A program made the position numbers and the translations under genes. 55,458 bases of DNA from Ancylobacter oerskovii. Its GTDB lineage: Bacteria > Pseudomonadota > Alphaproteobacteria > Rhizobiales > Xanthobacteraceae. The notes beneath the pieces are model-generated. The model was given only the letters and a program-made list of their open reading frames with translations. It did no database searches and had not been told where the DNA came from. Location of the stretch: assembly GCF_018390555.1 (NCBI RefSeq), contig NZ_JAHBGB010000043.1, positions 1 to 55,458 of the forward strand. Direction: 5' to 3'. Below, one piece after another: positions 1-6,101 of the stretch; position 1 is the stretch's first letter; every line of letters starts with the position of its first letter.

Positions 1-26
1 AAAAAAACCGCCCCGAGGGGGCGGTT
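1..26 (-). terminator. Rho-independent terminator of the minus-strand membrane-protein operon
   Basis: Read on the minus strand, a perfect 7-bp GC stem (CCGCCCC/GGGGCGG, 3-base loop), extended by AA/TT, runs into seven T residues. It lies just after the stop of the small membrane protein at 55-339 and, across the circle join, immediately after the relaxase stop, so it separates two converging transcripts. Confidence 0.85.
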
Positions 27-96
27 ACATCATCATCGAGTCCGCAATGTACGGTCAGTTGGGCGTCACCTGACCGCCGCGTGCATTTCCTTCTTT
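1..96. repeat. Terminal overlap of a circular molecule (left copy)
   Basis: These 96 bases are identical to the last 96 bases of the window. An exact overlap of this kind marks a circular assembly cut open, so the true molecule is 55,362 bp. The stop codon of the relaxase gene lies across the join. Confidence 0.95.
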
Positions 97-339
97 CGGC
101 CCTTCCGCAAAGAACGGAGCGGAGAACATCAGCAGTAAGCCGATGACCATTGGCCCGCAGACGGTCAACCACAAGAACCATTCATTACGCAGGCACCAAT
201 CGAGCTGTTGCGGGCTGAGCATATCCACGATCCGTGGATATGCCATTCGCCATCCGACCACCAACACCAGGCCGAGCACCAGTAGACGTACGCCGCGGTC
301 ATTGTTGAGATAGCTAACGAGGGATTTGAGTTTTTTCAT
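55..339 (-). CDS. Small inner-membrane protein, unknown function
   Basis: A 94-residue protein starting MKKLKSLV, with two hydrophobic segments (about residues 18-34 and 56-75) and a short polar tail. This start was chosen because GGAGAAAGGA sits just upstream; a longer reading frame has low-complexity Ser/Thr/Pro sequence typical of non-coding DNA. It is the last gene of the minus-strand run, following a four-helix membrane protein and a secreted JAMM protein, and may share their promoter. No family recognised. Confidence 0.7.
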   Translation of the reverse strand: MKKLKSLVSYLNNDRGVRLLVLGLVLVVGWRMAYPRIVDMLSPQQLDWCLRNEWFLWLTVCGPMVIGLLLMFSAPFFAEGPKEGNARGGQVTPN

Positions 340-395
340 TTCCTTTCTCCGAAAAGCCGGTTTGGCAGTGGGTGCTGCGGTGCTGCGGGTTGTCC

Positions 396-413
396 GTAGG
401 GGCGCGCCCCTAC
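396..413. repeat. 18-bp GTAG-type palindrome, REP-like
   Basis: GTAGGGGCGCGCCCCTAC is a perfect palindrome in the 100-bp gap between two membrane-protein genes. A related hairpin with the same flanks (tccGTAGGGG...CCCCTACacc) occurs at 41915-41931. GTAG-ended short hairpins are typical of REP-like elements in Stenotrophomonas; membership of that class is inferred from form only. Confidence 0.5.
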
Positions 414-439
414 ACCTGCAGGAGCTGCTGGGATCAGGT

Positions 440-871
440 CTAGTAGTTGTCGTAGTAGATGCGTTTGTGGTGCTTGGTGGGCTCGACCCCGCCGAAGGCG
501 GCCGCAACGACAATCAGCAGGGCAGGGAGGGCGACCACAATCCCGAGCAGGGCTGCAACGACGTACAGGGCCGTTTCGATCAAGCTGCCGAGCAGGCCCA
601 GGGCGAGATTGGTGCGGTGGATGTTGAACCATGCCAGGGCGAGGATGATGGCTACGCCACCGGTAATGGCGATCGGGCCGAGGCTGGTGCCGAGCGCGCC
701 CCCGACGCCGACATAGATCGCAGCCATTGCAATGCCCCCCAGCCCCAGGCGCTTCCAGGTGAAGAAGCGATACCCGAAACGACGGCCGACGTACTGGTTG
801 AAATTCACAAGGCCGCCCAAGCACAGCACAGCGACAACGAGTGCAGCGATGATGAGCAGAATGTCCAGCAT
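440..871 (-). CDS. Polytopic membrane protein, unknown function
   Basis: A 143-residue protein with about four hydrophobic helices (near residues 3-22, 46-64, 68-84 and 90-122) and a charged, Tyr-rich C-terminus ending YYDNY. It lies 15 bp downstream of the secreted JAMM gene and is presumably co-transcribed with it from the palindrome-flanked promoter at 1436-1496. No homolog recognised; the position suggests a membrane partner for the JAMM protein or an entry/exclusion-type function, but nothing in the sequence decides this. Confidence 0.75.
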   Translation of the reverse strand: MLDILLIIAALVVAVLCLGGLVNFNQYVGRRFGYRFFTWKRLGLGGIAMAAIYVGVGGALGTSLGPIAITGGVAIILALAWFNIHRTNLALGLLGSLIETALYVVAALLGIVVALPALLIVVAAAFGGVEPTKHHKRIYYDNY

Positions 872-886
872 GACCGTCTCCTGTCG

Positions 887-1417
887 TTAGTCGATTTGCT
901 TCTCGGTACCGCGTCCGTTCTGATGCAGGATCTTGCCACATGCAACCAGGTAACCGGGATTGGCGTAATCCGTCCCGGAGAAGCGGCAGTTATCGGGGCT
1001 CTCGGTGCTGGCACCAACCTGCGTGCGGCCGCGGAGCTTCTTATCCAGGGCAGTCAGTCGGATGACGCGCTTTTCGGGGTGGGTGTGGATCATTTCGCTG
1101 CCGGCGCTGTAACCGGCAACCACGGTGCTCTTGGAGGCACCACAAGCGACCTGGCTGCCGAGCGTGACAAGGCGAACCGAAAATGCGGAGCGGCCGCCAT
1201 AGGCGATCCAGCCGCAGACTTCGTGACCATGTTCGCGGGTGTAGCCCCTGGCCACCTCGGCGATGCGCTTGACGAATGTCGTCTTTCCTTCCCCTGCTGC
1301 ACTCTCCAGGTCGGCGACGTGGGAGGCCGGCACAGACTGCGTTGCAGTCACGTCCAGGTCGTGTGCAGTTGCGGAGAACGAGAAGGCGAGGGCCGCTGCG
1401 ATGACGATTCCTTTCAT
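887..1417 (-). CDS. Secreted JAMM/MPN-type metalloprotease-like protein
   Basis: A 176-residue protein with an N-terminal signal peptide (MKGIVIAAALAFSFSATA, cleavage near residue 18). The mature part carries the spaced JAMM signature: Glu66 in HEVCGW, His111-Thr-His113-Pro, and Ser147-Gly-Thr-Asp150. These are the expected zinc-binding and catalytic positions of JAB1/MPN isopeptidase-fold enzymes, so activity on an amide or isopeptide bond in the periplasm is plausible. The family call rests on this motif; the substrate is unknown. It heads a three-gene operon with two membrane proteins and has a promoter/operator identical in architecture to that of the upstream toxin-antitoxin pair. Confidence 0.75.
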   Translation of the reverse strand: MKGIVIAAALAFSFSATAHDLDVTATQSVPASHVADLESAAGEGKTTFVKRIAEVARGYTREHGHEVCGWIAYGGRSAFSVRLVTLGSQVACGASKSTVVAGYSAGSEMIHTHPEKRVIRLTALDKKLRGRTQVGASTESPDNCRFSGTDYANPGYLVACGKILHQNGRGTEKQID

Positions 1418-1435
1418 GGCTGGGGTTCTCTAGGT

Positions 1436-1496
1436 AGGTGGCATAATGCTACCTGCTTTCCCAGCGAATTGCAAGCGAGGTAGCATAATGCTACCT
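1436..1496 (-). promoter_or_regulatory. Promoter with two 19-bp palindromic operators (JAMM operon)
   Basis: The palindrome AGGTAGCATAATGCTACCT (1478-1496, perfect) and a one-mismatch copy (1436-1454) have centres exactly 42 bp apart. On the minus strand, TTGCAA (1474-1469) and TAGCAT (1451-1446) are separated by 17 bp; the -10 lies inside the downstream palindrome and the -35 just after the upstream one. Predicted transcription starts about 20 nt before the JAMM ATG. A bound dimer pair would occlude RNA polymerase. The same arrangement recurs at 3054-3114. Confidence 0.85.
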
Positions 1497-1506
1497 GAAC
1501 GCTGAG

Positions 1507-2655
1507 CTACCGGCCTCGATCCTGATCCCGGCTCTGCTCGCGTCGTTTGATTTCGGGTAATGGCTCACCACGCTCTATACGGCCCGCCAGCTCTTCACGG
1601 ACCTTGGCGGCTACCTTGGGTGCGGAAGCGGGCTGGGAAGCCCCTACGCGCGCTTCTACGGCCCTAATGTAGGCATAGGAGGGCGCAAGGTCGGGATACT
1701 TCCTGACGCCTTCCTTGGCGCTCTCCGTCCGGAAGGTATCGGCCTTGGCTTTCGCCTCGGCCAACTCCTGCTGCGAACGCACCGAAACCTTGTTGTCTTT
1801 GCCGTATCGGACCTCGACAACCTCGCCCATACGCGGAGCGCGGCCGAGCTGGTCCCGGAAATGAGCAACGGCGGATTGACGGCCAACCTGCTGCACCACG
1901 TGCAGATCGGTTTCGCCAATCACCTTGCCCCGATAGTCCCCACCAGGGCGGGGGATGAACGTCTTGGCGCCGTCGCCCAACTCGCGCTCGGCAATCCGGC
2001 GGGAGTCGGCGAAGCTGCTAGCCGCCCGGTGCAGGCGGCTCTGGGAAAAATTTCGCAGTTCGTCCTTGTAGAGAACCCTGGCCCACGCTGGCACATTCTC
2101 GGTCGCGCGGATCGCGACGCCTTTCTCCAGGATGACAGCCAGCTCGTGCGGCTTGCCCAGCTGCGAGTTGTCGAAAATGTAGGCACGGTCAGCCAGCTTT
2201 GCCGCTTCGCGGATCAAGGGCTGGTTGCGATCGTAGCGTTGCCTGATCTTGTCCTCGGGTACAGGGTGGCCGCCCTTGTCCACACGATGAGCGACGCGCA
2301 TGACGGACACGTTCGGGCTGCGCACGTTGACGTGGTACAGCACGACCTCATATCCAGCAGCTTTCGCCTCTCGCACCAGGTCTACCTTGGACGGGTGGGA
2401 GAACGTGGATTCCGTGACCAGGCTCTTGCGCTCGGCCATCAACTCGCGTCGCCGGTTCTCGGCCAATTCCTGCCCACGGGCGGACTCGGCCGCCGTGCGG
2501 GCAGGGTGCCCGAATTCCTTCAAGGCCAGTTCGTCGGCGTTGACGAATTCGGCGTCGGGATAGCGCTTTTCCAGGCGGTTTCGGTACAGCGTCGTCTTGC
2601 CGGCGCCGTTAGGGCCGGCAATGACGTGAAGCGTAGGCTTGTAATCGTCAGTCAC
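1507..2655 (-). CDS. Zeta-type toxin fused to a KfrB domain and a conjugation-type C-terminal tail
   Basis: A 382-residue protein. Residues 1-200 are a zeta/PezT-like kinase: Walker A GPNGAGKTT (14-22), VNADELAL, TEST and the RVxxGGHxVPxxKIRxRYxR segment. Zeta enzymes phosphorylate UDP-N-acetylglucosamine and block wall synthesis. Residues about 232-295 (YRGKVIGETDLHVVQQVGR...) match the KfrB domain of plasmid proteins. The C-terminus (KYPDLAPSYAYIRAVEAR...REELAGRIERGEPLPEIKRRE) parallels the end of the LPD7 protein at 6102-8540. Translation starts at GTG and overlaps the antitoxin stop by 4 nt, indicating coupling. The protein is longer than free-standing zeta toxins (about 250-290 residues) because of the extra domains. 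Confidence 0.85.
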   Translation of the reverse strand: MTDDYKPTLHVIAGPNGAGKTTLYRNRLEKRYPDAEFVNADELALKEFGHPARTAAESARGQELAENRRRELMAERKSLVTESTFSHPSKVDLVREAKAAGYEVVLYHVNVRSPNVSVMRVAHRVDKGGHPVPEDKIRQRYDRNQPLIREAAKLADRAYIFDNSQLGKPHELAVILEKGVAIRATENVPAWARVLYKDELRNFSQSRLHRAASSFADSRRIAERELGDGAKTFIPRPGGDYRGKVIGETDLHVVQQVGRQSAVAHFRDQLGRAPRMGEVVEVRYGKDNKVSVRSQQELAEAKAKADTFRTESAKEGVRKYPDLAPSYAYIRAVEARVGASQPASAPKVAAKVREELAGRIERGEPLPEIKRREQSRDQDRGR

Positions 2656-3032
2656 TCTGGAACCGCCACGTGCTTACCATCGGCCCCGACCTTCACCAGC
2701 TGGCCGCTGGCGTCGTAACCGACCGCACCCGGCTCAGCCCCGAGAGCCGCCATTCTCTTGATTTCATCCTCGCTCGGCGCCATCAGCGCGTCATCGAGCT
2801 GCTCGTAGTAATACCGCCGCTCATCGGGCGTGAGTTGGCCAGGATCAAAGTGGCCTGCCAATGCAGCCCGCACGCGATCGAGGCCCAAGGCACCTTCCAG
2901 GCTCCGGCCAATCGTGGCCCAGTGTTCGAGTTGGCCGCCGATCGAGCGGTTCATGATTGCGGCCTCCATGCGGGCTTCCTCCAGCAGGCGGGAGGATACC
3001 TTGATCGAGGCGAGCTGTGATCGTGCACCCAT
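2652..3032 (-). CDS. ParD-like antitoxin, partner of the zeta-type toxin
   Basis: A 126-residue protein. The N-terminal half (MGARSQLASIKVSSRLLEEARMEA, then NRSIGGQLEHWATIGR) matches the ParD-like antitoxin family, whose ribbon-helix-helix fold binds operator DNA; the C-terminal half is probably the toxin-binding part. The start follows AGGATCACGA; longer upstream frames run back through the promoter. The gene is translationally coupled to the toxin. It is the natural candidate to bind the paired palindromes of its own promoter and, by sequence identity of the sites, those of the JAMM operon. A ParD-like rather than epsilon antitoxin with a zeta toxin is a known alternative pairing. Confidence 0.82.
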   Translation of the reverse strand: MGARSQLASIKVSSRLLEEARMEAAIMNRSIGGQLEHWATIGRSLEGALGLDRVRAALAGHFDPGQLTPDERRYYYEQLDDALMAPSEDEIKRMAALGAEPGAVGYDASGQLVKVGADGKHVAVPE

Positions 3033-3053
3033 TGTCGTGATCCTTTCTGTTGT

Positions 3054-3114
3054 AGGTGGCAAAATGCTACCTGATCCGAGCCGGAATTGCAAGACTGGTG
3101 TCATTTTGCCACCT
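3054..3114 (-). promoter_or_regulatory. Promoter with two 19-bp palindromic operators (toxin-antitoxin operon)
   Basis: AGGTGGCAAAATGCTACCT (3054-3072) and TGGTGTCATTTTGCCACCT (3096-3114) have centres 42 bp apart, as at 1436-1496. Minus-strand TTGCAA (3092-3087), a 17-bp spacer and TAGCAT (3069-3064) form a near-consensus sigma-70 promoter, with the -10 inside the downstream palindrome. Predicted start is about 25 nt before the antitoxin ATG. Autorepression by the antitoxin is the simplest reading. Confidence 0.85.
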
Positions 3115-3150
3115 GCGAGAAGGAGAGGGGAGGGAAATGCCCCCGCAGTC

Positions 3151-5541
3151 CTACATGTCAAAGCCGAAGCCGACGCCAACCGAAGCCTCGCCGCCGCTGA
3201 AAGCACCGCCCACGCTGAATGATCCACGGCCGAAGCTCTTGCCATAGCCTGCAGAAAATGCAGCCTCGCCATCGGCGAACCCCATGCCGAACGCCAGCCG
3301 ACCACGCTCACTGCGCCCGCCTGCCGCGTTAATGCCCATCTGCACCATTGCCGAGGTCATCGCCGACTGGCGCGAGATCCGCTTGTTCGTCTCGCGGAAT
3401 CCGCGCTCCATGCGATTGCCCAGCTCATCCAGGCCGCGCGACACATCATTGACCCGCGTGTCGGTGTAATGCTTGGCCGTCTGCAGCGTCTCAGTCGTCT
3501 TCGTATCGGTGTACGCCTTGCTGTTGCTTTCGGCCTTCTTCACCTGGCGGACATTCGCCGCATCGGTGTCGGCCTTACCGTCGGCCACGTTCGAGACGCG
3601 CGTACCGCGCTTGCCCTCCAGGGTCACCGCGTCGCGGCTTTCATCGTCGTAGGTCACTCCTCGCGTGCTGGTCGGGCGTTCCTCCACGTCGGTCACTCGG
3701 TCCTCGATGCCGGCGAGCCGGCCATCGACGGCCGCAAATGCGTCACCCACTGTCGTGAATGTCTGGCCACCAATGACAAACGTCGGGGCCATGTAAGAGC
3801 CGTTCGCCCACCGGCCGCCGGCGCCGAAAATTGACGCCACGGCATCGAGCTGGCCGAAATTGGTCGCATCCGTCCGGTTGGTGCCGGCCGCTACACCCGT
3901 AATCCGGGTGGCGTGGCCGCCCCGCGTCGCGTTGTAGGCCTGCCCGTCGTACATCAGGGCATCGCTGGCGACCGCCCCGAGGTCGGCCGCTACCGCGTCC
4001 AGCTGGCCCTTGTTGACCGCATCCGTCGCGGTCACACCTGCAGCGACGTTGGACATGCGGACAGCACGAGCGCCATCGCCCAGGGAAATGGCTGTCCTGG
4101 AGTTGTCGGTGTATTTGACAGCAACCTGGTCGAGCGCCTGCAGGTTATTGCGGACCGTGTTGAGCTGACCGGTATTTACTGCGTCGGAATCTTCCACGCC
4201 GTCGGCCACACCGGTAATCCGGGTGGAGGCGCCGCTGCGGCGGGCGTTGTATGCCTGGCCATCGAACAGCAGGGCATCCCGGCCGACGTTGGCCACGTCG
4301 CCGGCAACAGCATCGAGCTGCCGCTTGTTGACCGCATCAGTGGCATCCACACCATCGGCCAGATCCACCACGCGAGCGCCCTTGGCGGCGATCGCGCCGT
4401 CCGGGCCAGTGAACTGCACCGCACGCGCATCGAGCGCGGCCAGATCCACGCCCACCTGGTCGGCCGTCCGCTGCGCGGTCTTGGCCTGACCTTCCACCGC
4501 ATCAAGCTGGCCACGGTTCACGGCGTCGCCGGCAGCTTCGCCGTCCGCCACGCCGGAAATGCGGGTGGCCACTCCGCCTCGAGTGGCGTTGTAGGTGGTG
4601 CCGTCGAACTGCAGCGCGTCCGTCACAACGCCGCCGACTTGGCCAGCCAAGGCATCGAGCTGGCGCTTAGTCACGGCATCGGTGGCGTCCACGCCATCGC
4701 CGAGGTTGGCCAGCCGCGCACCCTTGCCCTGGATCACGCCATCAGTGCCGAACTGCACCGCGCGGGCATCGAGGGCGGCAAGATCGGTGCCCACCTGGTC
4801 GGCCGTCCGCTGCGCGGTGGCCGCGTTGTTGAAGGCCGAATCCGCCCGGCCCTGTGCACTGACGGCCCGGTTCACGCCGTCCTGGGCGACGCCGCGAACG
4901 CCGTTGAGCTGGTTCACGTTCACCGCATCATTGCCGGCGACACCATCGGAAATGTTCGCCACGCGGCCGCCCACGCTCACCGTGTTGCGGTTGCTGTCGG
5001 TGTACTTCACCGCCAGTGGATCATTGCCACCGGCGTTGGCCACCGCAGCATCGAGCTGCCGCTTATTCACCGCGTCCATCGGAGCCACGCCATCGGCCAG
5101 GTTGGTGATCCTGCCCCCCGATCCGGTGGACAACAGCTGCATGCTCAGAGTTTTCCCGCTGTCCAGGATGTAGTTCCCGGACGAGAAACCCCGTTGCCAC
5201 TGCGTAATGGGGTAGCCGTATTCATCGGTGCCAACGACGTAGTAGTACCCGGTTTCTTCACCGGGGCTCAGAAGCTGCCAATCACCGGTTACCGGGTTGA
5301 AATAGTCGAAATTGGGGACGCTTTCACCCGAGCCATCCTGGTGCTCGGTCATCACAACACCGACAAAGCTCCCGTCGGTGTAGACCATGCCGTTGTGGTA
5401 GCAATTGCCCTGGCCATCGCACGGAGCCTGCGGCGAGCCTTCGAGATAGGCAAATGCGGGGGCTGCGATCAATGCAGCGAGTGAGAGAGCGCTGGCGCCC
5501 GCGAACAGAGCGCGCGCAGAAGTTGAAAAACGTACTTTCAC
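3151..5541 (-). CDS. YadA-like trimeric autotransporter adhesin (first copy)
   Basis: A 796-residue secreted surface protein. It has a signal peptide ending APAFA, an N-terminal head of about 80 residues with two Cys (QAPCDGQGNCYHNG...DEYGYPITQ), then nine copies of the stalk/neck motif ADGVxxxDAVNxxQL with intervening coiled coil, and a C-terminal YadA membrane anchor (QSAMTSAMVQM... ending GVGFGFDM). Trimers are expected to cross the outer membrane and mediate attachment. A GTG start is preferred because AAGGA lies 6 nt upstream; a TTG five codons earlier would include the ribosome site. It follows trbM after 142 bp and shares an exact 88-bp block with the second adhesin gene. Confidence 0.9.
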   Translation of the reverse strand: MKVRFSTSARALFAGASALSLAALIAAPAFAYLEGSPQAPCDGQGNCYHNGMVYTDGSFVGVVMTEHQDGSGESVPNFDYFNPVTGDWQLLSPGEETGYYYVVGTDEYGYPITQWQRGFSSGNYILDSGKTLSMQLLSTGSGGRITNLADGVAPMDAVNKRQLDAAVANAGGNDPLAVKYTDSNRNTVSVGGRVANISDGVAGNDAVNVNQLNGVRGVAQDGVNRAVSAQGRADSAFNNAATAQRTADQVGTDLAALDARAVQFGTDGVIQGKGARLANLGDGVDATDAVTKRQLDALAGQVGGVVTDALQFDGTTYNATRGGVATRISGVADGEAAGDAVNRGQLDAVEGQAKTAQRTADQVGVDLAALDARAVQFTGPDGAIAAKGARVVDLADGVDATDAVNKRQLDAVAGDVANVGRDALLFDGQAYNARRSGASTRITGVADGVEDSDAVNTGQLNTVRNNLQALDQVAVKYTDNSRTAISLGDGARAVRMSNVAAGVTATDAVNKGQLDAVAADLGAVASDALMYDGQAYNATRGGHATRITGVAAGTNRTDATNFGQLDAVASIFGAGGRWANGSYMAPTFVIGGQTFTTVGDAFAAVDGRLAGIEDRVTDVEERPTSTRGVTYDDESRDAVTLEGKRGTRVSNVADGKADTDAANVRQVKKAESNSKAYTDTKTTETLQTAKHYTDTRVNDVSRGLDELGNRMERGFRETNKRISRQSAMTSAMVQMGINAAGGRSERGRLAFGMGFADGEAAFSAGYGKSFGRGSFSVGGAFSGGEASVGVGFGFDM

Positions 5542-5591
5542 GTTGATTCCTTTCAACGCAGAGTGGTGCGCTCAGAGCGCGTTTCAGGGAT

Positions 5592-5620
5592 CGCTGCCAC
5601 CACGTCCTGTGATGGCAGCG
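5592..5620. repeat. Inverted repeat between trbM and the adhesin gene
   Basis: CGCTGCCA and TGGCAGCG are exact 8-bp complements around a 13-base loop, next to a shorter GCGCTCAGAGCGC hairpin. There is no T-tract on either strand, so it is more likely an mRNA structure or protein site ahead of the adhesin than a terminator. Confidence 0.4.
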
Positions 5621-5683
5621 TCCGGTCCTGCTGTTGCTGTGAGAATTACCGGGCGCGGATCTCCGGGCCCGGCTCAGGCGTCA

Positions 5684-6082
5684 TTAGCGCAGCTGCTGCT
5701 GCACCTCCGCCTGCCCGGGCTTGGTCGATCCACCGCCGCCGGCGCTACCGCCACCGCCTGCAGCAGCGCAGTCCTGGTACGTCGGGTTGCACCGGCCGTT
5801 GACGAGAGAGTTCACCAGGTTCGGTTCACCGCTCGGGCACATGTTGAGGAAATCCTTGCGCTTGGCCCTCAACCGGCTCGGCTTGCTCGCCGAAATCGAG
5901 AAATACCGGCGCAATGCTGCTGTGCACTCGGTGGGCTTGGAGCCCACCGCGGCCAGGCACAGGATCGCCTCGCAAGCCAGCTTCTTGTCCCCGGTCAGCA
6001 CATCCTGCGCCTTCGCGGTTCCCATCGAACCGGCCCCGAGCGCGCCAACCATCACCGCCACCATCAGCGTCTTGTTCATCAT
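5684..6082 (-). CDS. trbM: TrbM-family conjugal transfer protein
   Basis: A 132-residue exported protein: signal peptide ending TAKA, then the TrbM pattern LTGDKKLACEAILCL...PTECTAAL.RYFSI...R..FLNMCP, with paired cysteines probably forming disulfides in the periplasm. The C-terminus is a Gly/Gln-rich tail. Two adjacent ATG codons follow GAGGTGACG; the first is used here. It sits 19 bp after the LPD7 gene at the end of the T4SS operon. TrbM is a known accessory of IncP-type mating systems, but its exact role is not established. Confidence 0.88.
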   Translation of the reverse strand: MMNKTLMVAVMVGALGAGSMGTAKAQDVLTGDKKLACEAILCLAAVGSKPTECTAALRRYFSISASKPSRLRAKRKDFLNMCPSGEPNLVNSLVNGRCNPTYQDCAAAGGGGSAGGGGSTKPGQAEVQQQLR

Positions 6083-6101
6083 CGTCACCTCAGATTGAAA
6101 A

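Noticed and set aside
3913..5484. Long plus-strand reading frame opposite the first adhesin gene
   Set aside because: It is the complement of repetitive, GC-rich stalk sequence; it lacks a ribosome site and shows repeated His/Ala/Gly patterns that only mirror the YadA repeats.
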